A stretch of DNA of 64,000 nucleotides from Madurella fahalii (lineage: Eukaryota > Ascomycota > Sordariomycetes > Sordariales): NCBI GenBank assembly GCA_029876055.1, contig CM056874.1, forward strand, positions 4,588,001-4,652,000, read 5' to 3'. Every line of letters starts with the position of its first letter. Position 1 is the stretch's first letter. The notes under the pieces are model-generated. The model was not told the origin of the DNA and did not search any database. It was given only the letters and a program-made list of their open reading frames with translations. This document shows, piece by piece, positions 31,653 through 44,300 of the stretch. The position numbers and the translations under genes are program-made.

Positions 31653-33460
31653 CCGAGCCCGGCTCGGAACCTCTTTGTCCTTACAGAGAGTCTTTGTCAG
31701 CAATAGCCGCAGCCGAGTTATGGGGAGGATAACTGTGACAGCAGAACAACCAAGGACGGCGGGGCTTTGGGCTTACAGTGCGTCTAGGTGCACTCGCCAG
31801 GCCCATCAGACCACAGTCGCAGCATGGGATCTCGAGATACACGGTTGTCTACAGCGGCTGGCTATATATCCCCCCGGGCGGCATCACTGCGGCCAGACGC
31901 TGTTCAAACATACCCAATAGGCAGTCAGAGGCGCATCTTCTGCTAGCCCTGTGTATATACACGTGGACCGCAGTGCAAGCGTCTGCGGGAAACAGTACAG
32001 GGATCATGAGTTGTATGAGGATAATGCGGCTTGCTGGGGCGGCCCTATGGCAAAAGGCCCCCGAGTTGGCGATCTCGGGGTCAGCGATGAGCAGACCGCT
32101 TGAGGTACCGGCGACTTCAGGGGAATAATTCCGGGAATTTCAAAACGAGATGTTACATGTAATTTCCATGATTGGCCAAAGAGAGATGGCCTGGCTGCTG
32201 TCTCCTAACTAGAAGACTTAATGCATGACGTTTTAACGGCCGGCGCGAGGTTGTGCCCTTTGATAGTGAGGAATAATTCTACAGCAAACATAGGTCGCCA
32301 CCAATGAGGCTGCCCGTCCCATCACATGTGTCGCCCGTCCGAGATGACATTTAAACACATCAGAATTGCTCCTCAAACCCGGTCACGAAGAGAGCAACTA
32401 CCAGCCTTGTATCGCCCTCTCGTCTCCACGGAACCATGGGGAACAGCAACCAACGTTCCTATGGGATACTAGCCAACCCACCGAATGGAAAGACGACCAG
32501 GCAGTCCAAAGCACCTAAAAATTTAGTGCGCCCTCATGCCCAAAGCAACCCGGAGCCGGCAATCCGAGACTAGGCGCTCGTGGGTAGCAGCTCGTCATCC
32601 GCCATCATCAGCAGAGCTGGCAAGGGATGGAAACACAAGGGTTGAAGCACGCAGGCACAGTAGCGTAGCGTACCCGAGTGAACACGGAAAGCCTACGACG
32701 GGCGCAAAACCACAAGCATTGGCTCAAGGGCAGGGCTGCACCGCACCGCAACGCTGAGAAATGGAGCGACCAGCACATTGTTTCCCCGGATACCTCGTAG
32801 AACAAGGCGCCTGTAAAGCAGAGCGGAGCTCCTCCGTTCGCCTACTTCCAGTATTCTCTCCACCCGTAAGCAGCAGTCGTTGAGGCTTGAGCTCCGACAA
32901 TCCTACAAGTACTTTTGGACGGAAGGGCTATTAGTGTAGTCTCTCTCGGGAGGGCTCAGCATCACTCGGCATATCTCAGCCCGCGGCACATGGCTGAGTC
33001 TAGGTCGTGCGGTACCGGAAAGGGGGGAAGAGGCTAGGCTTAAACGTCAAGGGACGGAGAGAGCCGCGGTTTTAACTTGTGTCGCTTCTCTTTGCCCATT
33101 TTCTTTTCTGTACAACCTCTTGAGTCGCCCGCTCGGAGTACTCCACGGAATGGTGCTAAGGGGGGCCCGGCTTTTCGCATACAAATTTCTGGTTGCATTA
33201 ACCGCAGGCAGATGGGCTGGATGGCACAAGTACTTTGTTTCTTGACGCCTGCATGTTGTTTTGCTTGTGATTCGCTCAGGTCTTCCTGCCATAACTCCTC
33301 CGAGTCCGGCGTCTAGTTTTATTTCTTTAGCCCCCTGATCGACCATTTTTGCGGTAACAACACAAGTCTCGTCGCCAACTACTCCGTTGCCCAACGACGC
33401 TCACAGCAACGGCCGATAGCGACGGGACAACGGATGGGCCACGACATACTGGCCGTGCGG
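31653..33460. other. Convergent intergenic region, zinc regulator / dpp3
   Basis: About 1.8 kb between convergent stops. No frame shows splice-compatible coding structure or a motif. No repeat or RNA gene is recognised. Confidence 0.4.
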
Positions 33461-36257
33461 TCAAACTTCCCTCTCGGCCCAGCTCTGGATCATGCCCTCG
33501 AGAGTAGGCTCGTACTGCTTGAGAGTAACCTTGCCTGTGGCCTCATCCAGGTATGTGTTCGCTTGCACAAACACCTTTCTTGGCTGCTTGTTCTTGAGCA
33601 CAACATCCCGCACTTTGGTGCCCCAGTACTCTAGCCCGACCGTGGACATGTCGGTGAAGAACTTGGAACCGGCTTCAACGTCGGCGGTCGACTTGTAGAT
33701 GTGGAGCTTTTGAAGGAAGTCCCCAACGGCTGGTAGTCGGCCCGTCAGTAACGCACGCTATCTTGCCACAGCCGAGAAAACCTACCCTTCCTGCCGCTGG
33801 TTAGAATCTTGGACCGGTCGAGTCGGATAGTCAGGTCGGAGAGATCATCTTTCGTATACTCGAGCTTGCAGAAATCGTCCTCAGCCTCTAGGAATGACTA
33901 TATCGATGCTCGTTAGCAAGACCAACCCCGTCGATTCTACCATCTCGTAAGTACCTTGAGAATCGCGAAGCGAGCCTGGCAATGAGCCTGTCCCCATTTC
34001 TGGCTCTTTGGGTCCCAGAATTCGACCGATGTCAGTCCTGCCCTCGCCATGGTTAGATACGAGGCGTAGAGGACATCGCCCGCCTCGCCGTCCATATCAG
34101 TCGTGCCGTCGCCAAACCCAAAAATCTTCAAAGCCGAGAACTCGCAGCTTCATACAAGTTAGACGTGACGACAAGTTGACATAATTTCACCAAACCTACC
34201 TTAGATGCATGGCGACAAGTTCGGCTCGGCATTCCTAGCTCACGGTGAGTTTGACGGGATTGGGATAGCCTGGATGTATGCACATACCTCGTAGGCAGCA
34301 GCGAGGCCGCCGAACACGGAGCCCCATGTTTCGCCGGGCTTATACCACGTCGCAATGGGCTTCCCAGTCAGGGGGCTAACTGGCGGGTTTGCAGCGTCAA
34401 AGTTAAAAACGCCAGGTGAAGTCTCCTGGAGGAGTTTGCCGCATCCGTGGCCTAAGCCCGGCGTTAGTAAGTGTTCCAAGCATTCGGGATGCTCGCGTTG
34501 TCTAACCGGTAAGCTCGTGAAGACCAACTTGTACCTCAAAGGCGACATCGCGGTACTTCTGATACAGGTCAAGGTCGCTCTCAGCGATAAAAGGGATCTT
34601 CTCATCCGGTGCCTTTGCGCTCAGAACATTGCCTGTAGGCTTGTTAGCCTAAGCTCACGCGGCCATAACATTACCGGTGAGTACACACCCAAGCTAACGT
34701 TCTTGAAACCCTCCTGCTGTCTGATATCATCGTAATTTGGGCTGTCTAAGAGTCAGTAATAGAAGGTAGTCTTCCGAATTAGCCTGGAGCGTACATGTTG
34801 ATGCCGGCTGGGATTCCAGTGCCTATACGAGGCGGTCAGCGTTCCGTTGCGTCAGGGTTGAGCTTATGGTGGGGTGGGAGCATACAGCAAAACGACAAGA
34901 CCTCTAGTGAGGTGAAATCCGGGGACAAGAACTTGTCTTTTTCAAAGTCCTTGGACCAGGGCAACAATGGGATCAGAGCCGGGGCAGACCGTACGAGCTC
35001 ACTAAAAGCCTTGGTCCTGTCGACTATGGAGTGGTGAGAGTCAGACCAGCAATACCGAATGCCGACCAAAAGGGGGGGAACCTACGGTTGACAACTGCGA
35101 TGTGGGTGAGCATGTGAACCTTTTCCAGTTCGAACCTTGGCTGGTCGCTTACCTGCAGCAAAGCCTTCCCACTCTCCGCGGATGCCCGCGGGATCGCGGT
35201 ATGTCTCGATAAAACCAATGTTGCATTCGACCATCGGACCTTGATCACGGATCCAGAACCGCTGGCTGTCTTTGAAGGCCAGAAGTGAGCCCTCGTCGAA
35301 AGACTTGGCATACGCGAGATGCATCTTCTCCTGTGTCTCGTTCTCTGCGTTCTCAGCTGCCTTCTTGATGAAGCCGACTATGGCAGCCATCTCTTGCGCA
35401 TAGTCGCCGTAGACCAGCTTGACGGTTTTACCCGCCAACGGGCCTTCGTCGATCACATACTCGGTTTCCTTTCCAATATCACCGCCCTCACTGGGGATGC
35501 TGGCGATCGCCGAGGCAATCAGCAACTCGAAGACGCCTTCCTTGGTCTTGCGCAGCCTGGTGTTCTCCGGGAGAAGGCCCTTGTTCTGCATCCACTTGGC
35601 GACTGCGCCAATCTCGTCCTTGGTGATGTCAGGGGAGTCGGGGTAGTAGGTGGTCAGGTGGCCTTCGTCAATGAAGCCGAGGTGCAGTTGACCGGGCTTG
35701 TCGGTCGAGAAGATGGCACCGTTGGTGGCCTTGTAGTGCTTCTCAGCCTCGGGCGAGGTCGAAGCGAGGGAAGCAAAGACAGATTCATCACAGCGGGGCA
35801 CGAACTTGGAGTCCCCGAAGCTCTTGTAGTTGCCGGAATTGCCTAGGAACTGGGCAGCGTACTGCAGGAACGCGGTGAGCCCCTGCTCGTCGACGCCGGC
35901 CTTTTGCGCGAGCGCCTTCCAGTCGCCGCCGGCGCTCTTGTGCAAAGCGATAATGAAGTCATAGATGGACTCGGACTCGGGCGAGACCTGGCGCAACACG
36001 ATGCGGCTTCCGGCAAACGAGGCCCTGGGACCGGCCGTTAGCCTGGGCGGCGTTGTTTACTCGTGGCAATACATGTCAACCTGAGCGGGTTCACCCAGTG
36101 GGACCTCAAAGAGACACGGAATCTTTTCTTACCGGCTAATGAAATGGGCGTAGCGCTTCTGTCTGTCCGTCAGAGCAGTGAAGTGCTTCTCGATCTCGAG
36201 TCTCACGACCGAGGGCGGGGCATCGGCCAGGTACTGGCTGAGCTCTTGTGCGTTCAT
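33461..36257 (-). CDS. dpp3: Dipeptidyl peptidase III (zinc metallopeptidase M49)
   Basis: Twelve exons: 36257-36133, 36024-35153, 35094-35086, 35023-34886, 34822-34795, 34741-34689, 34632-34507, 34451-34288, 34234-34200, 34147-33955, 33897-33786 and 33729-33461. They give 707 residues, the usual M49 size. The enzyme removes dipeptides from the N-termini of short peptides in the cytosol. The zinc site is HELTGH (residues 447-452) with EECRAE (505-510), nearly the numbering of the human enzyme. Other family blocks are GNYKSFGDSKFVP, RFWIRDQGPMVE, ETYRDPAG, FLSPDFTSLEV, GIPAGINIPNYDD and GFKNVSLGN. Exon 3 is a 9-nt microexon that restores the conserved VVN. The frame is open further upstream to an ATG at 36401 with a presequence-like extension of 48 residues. 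Confidence 0.95.
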
Positions 36258-36401
36258 GGTGAGAAGACGACGGGGTTGCTCTTTCTGGGTCTGGACGGGA
36301 CGGAACGGCGCGGGCGCACGGAATGCAAAAGAATGTGCCAAACTCGGAATCCACGAAGGGGGCCTTAGACGGCGAGGTCTGAGGGGAAAGGAGAGACGCA
36401 T

Positions 36402-39400
36402 CGGAAACAGCAGAGACGCCCCCAACACCCGGCTGCAGCGGCTCGCACTAACACCTCCTTACAGTACGCCTGTCTGCGTAGCTTCTCCCAACTGCCTGAA
36501 CTGGAATTGGCAGGTCCATCTGCGTGGCGCATTGCGGTGGCTCGCGTGGGGCGTTACGTCTCGGCAACCTTCGCCAGCCACATTCAAGGCGGGGCACACG
36601 AGGGGCGCGCCGGAGCTTGGGCCACCAGATTGAGGGGCCACGACCCGAAGTCGAGATAATGCGACCGGTCATTGTGTGGAGTTGGCGCACTGAGCCGCTA
36701 TTTCAACGTTGTTTGTCAAAGCCGGCCGTCCTAGAGGATGTTGCCAAAAGCATGCGATCGCCTTCGGGGGTATTTGAGCGGCCCATCTGCATTAAACAGG
36801 TCCCGCCAGAGGCGGAGGCGAGGGGTGAGGGGTGAGGGGCGGAAGAAGCATCGCGGGGCAGAGTCCAGATGAACATGCACATAAACATGTTTCTCGTCTC
36901 CTACGGCATGTGAATGCGACTCGGAGCCAGCACACCTTGGTGGAAACCATCCTGGCCGCACCAATAACCCACTACCTGATAGATCAAGATAAAACATAGG
37001 ATTTCACACGATAAAAGATCAGGAGCGATCCAATGACTTCCGCTTGAGAGCTGCGATGTCGGCGATGGGATGACGATGGGTCGCGCTGGCATGACATGTG
37101 AGCTGTCCGAGTTTGCACTTTGTACGGAACATGGCCGAATAACTCGTTGGCTGCCTCGAAACACCGCCGGGATTTCCAGTTTGGGTCGAACGGAAGGTCG
37201 TTGAAGCCTAACCTCCCTATGCTGCAGGTCAAAGCTTTTTGGTTGTCTATCGAGCAAGAGCTGCAGATTAGCGGGAATTGGGATAGTGCCGGTAAGCCCG
37301 TGCCAGAGATTGAGTCGAGGTGCTCCGACCGAGATGGCCGGAGCTTAACAGTGACACGACTCGACTCCTACGCTCCCGCTTCCACGCGTACACTGAGGAA
37401 CGAATCTCGGGCACGAACAAATTTGTCGGATGGGCCTGTAATTACTGGGATATTACTGGCGGCATTAGCACGAAGTACTACAAGCGGGATTTCTGGGCGT
37501 TCTCTTCCGCTGGGTGAGCTGCATGTGAATCGGCCTCAAGAGACGTCATCTGGTACCGGCACAGAGTGCTGGCCAAGTCGAGTATAGTACCTAGCTCATT
37601 CAAGCCGACGGAACTGGTCCACGACGCCATTACCCGCTCGCTGGAGTTGCTAGGCTGCTTACAAGGGCGAGTGGAAACCTCCGAGGCATGGCTCCACAAA
37701 AGGTTTGTCCTCCCTTGACTGACACGACGCCTGCAATGGACATGTTTAAGAGCCCCGTGACGTGCTGTCTAGCGTACTCGGACCGCTCGCTATTTGCTTC
37801 CAAGGGGAGAGGAGTGTCCGACCTTCTGCTGTCCTCGGAAGAAAAGAATCGGACCGGGTTACACGCACGGCTGCAACCTGGGGTTGGATTTGCTTTTGCT
37901 GACTGCTTCTTCGCGGGGTTGGTGTCATGCTGCGTGTGCATGGTGCTGCATGGGTTGGCAGACCGAGCATTGGCTCCCCGGGGCTGGTAGGAAATGGCCC
38001 TTCTCGTCGGCTGGCCGGTGACTCGGGGACTCTGGTCTGCAAGTGTGTCGATGCCCATGCAGAGACGTAGGCGTGCCTTGCTCCGAGCCCAGCTCTGCAA
38101 CGTGGGACACGGTGAAGAGAGACGCTCTCACCTATGTGCGGGAGTCCACCCCCCAAAATACCAGACGTCTCTAGTAGAACCGCGATGATCAACCTGCGTG
38201 TACGTGAGGCGTCACGTTCTCATGCACTTGGATAGATTGGCGAAGCGTACAGGACGAGCTGGCTTCTTGACTGGCTCACAGTAGGGTCGGTAGCTGTCGC
38301 TTCGAGCCTATTTCGAAAGCCGCCGCATTGAGCGGTGAAGGCCTCGTTGACGATTGCGACAAGCCAGGGGGGGTGGAGGTAATGTACAGTACGTCTGGCT
38401 ACAGGAGACAGGAAAAGTGTTCCCTGGAAATGATTAGTGCGGAACCTGCGAAGCTATTCCCACCTCCCGCCGCTAAGGCTCCCGTTCAGGCGCCCCCCCC
38501 CCCCCCCCTTCTTTTTTAGGGAAAATCCACTCGGGATGCAAGTCTTTGCATGCAGGATCAGGGTTGAATTCAGGTGGAGATAATCGAACTGGTCGGCCCA
38601 GCCGACCGCTCGCCAGTGGCACGGGCAATTTTGTCTCGTCAGACTGGTATCGGTTTGCACGAAAAGTTGGAACTGAGAATGAGCAATATGTCGGAGTTGG
38701 GCGTCCACATTGTACGCCTCGATCGCTCCGTCCGTTGGACTCCGGATGCAGAGCCGAGCGGGGCCGAGTTCCACCGCGTCCAATTTCCCGGGGCCTGGGG
38801 CCGGTGGGAATGAGAGAGGGGCGTAGAACAGGGCACATCACGAGGACCGCGAGGATCTGCCACTTGGGCGGCGCTCAGGTGTGTGATGCTTTGGACTGCC
38901 AAGACGGCTTAACTGTCAGTTGGGGACCGGCCAAGAGCAAAGACATGGTTGAGAATATGGAAGTTCCCTTTCGGACTCGTAGACTGCTCGCCCGTCGCGG
39001 ACTGTACATCCTCGTCGTGGGTTGTCGCCTCTGGAAAAGCTCAGAGTTTGGAAAAGCCGTTTTGTGTCGCGTGTGCTGTCATTGGCGCTTGGAGCCCGAT
39101 GATGCAAGCCCAGGGGCCTTGCGGCAGAGCTAGCGGCTTCCAGACCTTCGGGGCGAGTTTGGTAGGCTAGGTGAACTGCAGACACTGAATTACGCAAAAA
39201 CGGTCTAGCAGATTACATTTCTGAGCGATACATCTCGAATGCAAAGGTCTGCGCCGTACCTCTTGTAGGCCACCGTTCGTGAATTGTAACCCACACCCCT
39301 CTCCTCGGTGATGCGCTTCGGTCAGCTTCCCAAACCTTTGCTGCGAGACTGCCCCCCACGTCGTGCTCCGCAGAAGTCAGGGCATTGGGGTGCCCTGGAC

Positions 39401-40574
39401 GGGTGCCCCGCCGGTCCCTCGAGGCTCCCGTGTTCCAGTCCCCGACCCCGGGACCTATTCACACTGTAAAGCGCGGCGGGCAAGTGTCAAAACAGACATT
39501 AACCTTCAAATGAAAAATGTGTCACTCACATCCCGCCACTTTGATCCAATCTCGAATACTGGTTTCCTTTGGCTACTGCACCTAGGGGGACTGTTGATGG
39601 CCGAGCTGCTGTCGCGAGCATCTCGTCCATTCCCTGACCGTTCAACTCAGCCACGCCTCCCCAGAGGTGTGCTTGATTCCCCACAAAGACCGAGTCCCAG
39701 GTCATCCCACGTTTTTTCTCCAGGAAAAGCTTCCCCGAGCTTCCAGCGCGAGGTACTGTACTTCGCCCGCGTCTAGTGGATACTTGGTGCATACCTGGCG
39801 CTACCACAGCATGGCACACGCCCTCCCTGTCGCCGGTGGATTCTCCTTGTCATGGCAATTGGGTCGACATTGGCCGCCTCTGGTCTGCGCACCAATAGGA
39901 ACAAAAGTTTGGAGAGATCCTGTCTGCCAAGTGTGTACTGTGCAATGTACTGTATCATGTAAAGTAGAGTACACCGGCCCGCGGCCGTGGCCCCTCGCCC
40001 ACCCTTTTCAGGTCCTCTCTCAGCGAAGCCCGCTGAAAATTAGTTGGGTGCGCCCGATGGCCCAACCCATCACTTAGTACATACCAAGGCTTAACAGGGG
40101 GCACTGAAGTCATTGCTTACCGGGTTGGCCTGCTGAAAAGCTCAGCTATAAAACACCCCACGGTCCGCCATCGGCAAGACTCGTTCTCCTGGCCTCGTCC
40201 CCAAGGCTTTTTTCTTTGGGTTTGTTTGGTTGAACTCTCTTTCAGCGTAGCTTTTACCCTTTGATGGGCTGTCACATATCTCAACCCGCTGTGACCCCCC
40301 TGCTGTTGACTTACCGGGCTAGGTAGCGCATGCCTCCATTCCCACCGACTTATCACTTACACCACTTATACCTGCACTTGACGCCAACGTTCCCACGTCC
40401 CGTCACTGCGACGAGATCCCTAGGGCGTCCCCATCCTAGAACACGAACCGGACATATATATCATTGCAATATGCAATAGCCTCATAGTTCCGCATTCTCA
40501 GTGATCTCGTCACCTTACTTCCATTTCAACAACATTGCCATCCGACTTCGCTTGATTCTCCCTCCCTTTTCATC
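36402..40574. other. Long gene-poor region, dpp3 / gluconokinase (divergent)
   Basis: About 4.2 kb without a supportable gene. Open frames exist (for example 37120-37587 and 38546-39133, both plus) but they overlap in several frames, have no motifs and are not conserved-looking. A 16-nt C run lies at 38493-38508. The last 300 nt before 40575 have the C/T-rich leader look. I see no transposon ends or RNA gene. Confidence 0.4.
38493..38508 (+). repeat. Poly-C homopolymer, 16 nt
   Basis: An uninterrupted run of 16 C, followed by a short T-rich stretch, in non-coding DNA. Runs like this are prone to length errors in sequencing, so the exact number may be unreliable. Confidence 0.85.
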
Positions 40575-41380
40575 ATGCTATCATACGATACCCCTGTGTC
40601 GGTCAACGGGCAGACGCCCTCGCCCTCGGGTACCATTTCCGCCTCGCGCCAAAGCATTCCCTCGGCGCAAAAGAGCGTACGACTTCCCACACCGTCCCTC
40701 TCAAACGGTACCGTCACCAATGGCGCCGCATCCGGCAATCGCCAGCTGGGAAAGGGACACCACATCTGGCTGGTGACCGGCCCGGCGGGGTGCGGGAAAA
40801 GCACAATAGCAAAGTATCTGTCTGATGCCCTTCAGCTGCCATATATCGAGGGCGATGAGGTATGCTCTCCGCGGAACAAGACTACAGAAATAGCTCCCCG
40901 AATGCCGTGCTCACCAATGTCTTTTCTTAGTACCACCCACAGGCCAACGTCGACAAGATGAGCGCCGGCATCCCGCTGACGGACGCGGACCGGTGGGACT
41001 GGCTGACGGCCCTTCGAGAGGCATCGATCCGCGAGCTGGACCGGGGCAGCGAGGGCGTGGTGCTGACGTGCTCTGCGCTGAAGCGCAAGTACCGCGATGT
41101 CATCCGGGTTGCGCCATACTTCACGCCGAACCTCCACCTCCACTTCATCTACCTCGACGCCCCCGAAGAGGTCCTTCTGCAGCGGGTCCTCGCCCGCAAG
41201 AACCATTACATGGGCGCGAATATGGTCCATAGCCAGTTCGACATTCTCGAGCGGCCGAAGGCGGACGAGATCGACGTCATCACGATTGATGTCAGTCGGC
41301 CAGTCGAGGAGGTCATGGCGGAAGCCCTGGAGAGAGTCCTCCAGACCATGGACGGGATCGAGGCCGATGCCCAGAAATAA
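40575..41380 (+). CDS. Gluconokinase (GntK/IdnK family)
   Basis: Two exons, 40575-40859 and 40931-41380, give 244 residues. It phosphorylates D-gluconate to 6-phosphogluconate with ATP, feeding the pentose-phosphate pathway. Motifs are the P-loop GPAGCGKST (residues 69-77), LPYIEGDEYHPQANVDKMSA across the splice junction, GIPLTDADRWDWL, LTCSALKRKYRD, ARKNHYMGANMVHSQF and the ending EIDVITIDVSRPVEEV. These follow the bacterial GntK order closely. The catalytic core matches the bacterial enzyme, but a Ser/Thr/Pro-rich N-terminal extension of about 60 residues is added, as is common in fungal members. The intron (GTATGC donor, CTTAG end) sits directly after the GDE motif. It is isolated from other genes by about 4 kb on each side. 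Confidence 0.94.
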
Positions 41381-44300
41381 GATGGAAGGACGGGACGGCG
41401 GGGGGTACACTAGGCTGCATGACAGTACGAGCCGTCCGAAAGAGGAATCAGGGACTCTCCTACACTGCATTGGGATATGGAGTTGGCATTGATATGCACC
41501 TTTGCTTTTCATTTTTCCCCCCGGGCTCTGATTTGGCTTTTGTTGTCCTGTTTTCTCTTATTTTTCATCATTTATCTTTGGGCGCACTCTGGGAGTATTG
41601 AACGGGTTTGGGAAAGCCTAGGTACCTACAGGTAGGGACGGAGGATGTTGACGACTCGGCTTATCGCGTCCGAGGAGCTTCGGATGCATTGCGGGGAGTG
41701 GGCTCCAGAGGCCCTGGCCTTCCGTCGGGGGCGTTCAAAAGGGATTCTACACATGGCAGTAGGATAGGATTTGGTTATAGTGCGAGTATCGCGCCTGGAA
41801 TACGGCACGCCTGGTTAGATCAACGAATACGTGATGCCATTGGCGCTGAGTTGCAATTTTTGAAGCTCGATTCTAAGCCGTAACTCTGTCTCTTCATTAT
41901 CTTGCCTTGGGACATTTGGACCATGGAAAGCCTACCCCTTTCCCATGGGCACCGTTGCTCGGGCAGCGGCCGCCGAAGCTCATTTGGTTGACTTCTTGGC
42001 ACCGACCCCTATTGCCCTTTCTTAGGAGATCACACATCTGCTGCAGATCAGAGAATTGAGCAACCGGGAACGGCCAAAGCACCAAACGACTGCCGAGCTT
42101 TTACGTGATGGGTTCCTGCAGGCGAGATTATTGCCATGTACAGTACTTCGCAGATTCAGCCTCCCACTCACCAATCCCTTTCTCCGTAACCTCGTCTCAA
42201 CCCGCCTCGCCGACAACCGCAAACCTCAGTAACGCTGTATGTAAGTGGGATAGGTACTTATCTGGATTGGCACGCGCCGCGCACGACAAAGCAGCTGCCC
42301 CACCAACCTGGAAGCCTCGAGAAAGCCCGATGGTGAGGAGACGGCATGGGGGAAATCCCGCGCAGGTACCGCGGGGGTAGCACGCGTGAGCAAAAAGGAC
42401 GCAAAAGATTGAAAGGCCTTGGATAGTTTTGGTCCATGTACCACGCCGGTCGCGAAGTACAGTGGACTTGTATCCGCGGGTATTTGACTCGCACTATGAT
42501 TACAGGAAAAAAGTCATGTTTTTGCCGTCCGGGTGCCAGTTCTGGCTAGCTTTGACCCGCCTTTTTCGGCACCCTCATCAACCACCCTCCAGAGGTACCC
42601 AGAGCTCGGGCCACCAAGTACCTGCTAAAGTCTCTTCACAGCTTAGGAACTCCAAAGCGGCACCCTAATTCACAGTTACAGACCATCGTCTTAAAGCTAA
42701 AATCCCGGAGCATGGTGCTTAAAGAGATTTAAGTTTGAGATGCTATCCCATTACGCTCATTTTTAGGAAATTCAAGAAAAAAGACAGTTTCGCTACGATT
42801 ATTCAAATAACTCCCCAAAAAACGTATTCACGCTTCAACATTATCCCTTAAATATTTTACCCTCTTCATTTTGTATTTTACCCCTCTTAGAAAGTATTCC
42901 AGACTCTGTGGCTTATTATGGCTGGAAACTATGGCTTAACCACACCAACACAAGCCCCTTAGCTAAATGGACCCTCTCGACCCGTCAAAGATCAACAACT
43001 TTGCAAAGAGACGCCCAAACCTAAGCCCTTAAAGGCCAGCACAAATAACGCGTATATCTGTGTCTAGACTACCATTTTCAGCGGGCTCAGACACCCCGGA
43101 TAAGTACATACCAAACTGGACGGATGTGAACATAGACGATACGTTTGGCTCGCACATACGACACACTGCGGCACAGCGCCTAGCACAGCAAAGGAATCAG
43201 AAGCCAGGATCCAGGACTCCAACGGTCATGTCATCGTGTCGTCTTATCTGGCGTCCACCAGACGAGAGCTCGGCCAGAGCGACGTGTGTTCAACACTGCA
43301 GCGCGCAATCACCACCTAGCAGAACGTGGTCGCTTGGCCCTTAGCACTGTGGAATCCCCATTCCCCCTTTTTTAACGGCCATCCGTAGTGAAAGCATAAC
43401 CAGCGCTGCCCGCCAACCCCGATTCGGCGGGCTACGGGTTTAATTCGTCAAAGACAATGGCGACGCCAACGGCCACAACATGGAAACAGGAATCGCGGGC
43501 GCTGCAATCGCTTTTTCGGTCTTGTTTCTATCTCATTGTGGGCTCTCTAGTGCTTAACCCCACCACTTACATCCCATCCTCCTTTTCCGCTCCGCCTTCC
43601 TCCTCCAGATATCGCTAGTACCGTGATTGACCGTCTAGTTTTACTTAATCTCTACGTGCCTCCCTCAGTCTCTTAACCTCTCAGCCTCCCAGCCCTCAGC
43701 CTCTCGACCTCGGTGCTTCTGTCTCTGCGATCCCATCTCTGTAACCGTACCACAACTCTATTCGCAAAAGCCCGTCTGCTGCCCCTTCAGCCGGTGGTGC
43801 TGCCCTTGGGTAAAGAAGGTTTTAAATATATACCTAACGCAGGTGCTTAGATGTTGTAGTATCCCCAAATGCCTTGTTTAGAGAAACTGTTCTGGGCGCA
43901 TCCATTGTCTATCAGGCCCAGTCCCGACAGTAAGGGTTATTAAGTGTATAAATCTACCTTCGCCCGCGCAGTCTATCCACCTGCTACTATAGGCCGCTTT
44001 CGCCGGCATCAACTTTGCAACGTAACTGCCCGGCCATTTCTGGTTGCCTTGGTAGGGAGCAGCACCATTCTGATTGCCTTGACCAACTTGATTGACACGC
44101 GTTATCTATGCCTGGGTGTAATCGTTGGTTGCGACTTATAACTGGGTGTGGTGGTTATGTTGCGTTTTACGTTACAAATGTGCTGGATGTCGTCAAGGTA
44201 GGTTCCGTACCTAAAATAGCTGATCAACGATCTCAAAGACCGCCTTCGGGCAAAACCAAATAGCCTTGTGGCTAAAATGGGTGTCCCAACTCTGCCTCTC

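Noticed and set aside
36129..36428. A still longer DPP III N-terminus beginning before 36401
   Set aside because: Codons upstream of 36401 in this frame have no ATG, so initiation there is unlikely in a fungus.
38546..39133. Plus-strand frame of 195 codons in the gene-poor region
   Set aside because: Other frames are equally open here, there is no family motif, and the composition looks random.
43060..43344. Frame of 94 codons beside the AT-rich patch, considered as a transposase relic
   Set aside because: No catalytic triad, zinc finger or terminal repeats could be found, so calling it a transposon would be unsupported.
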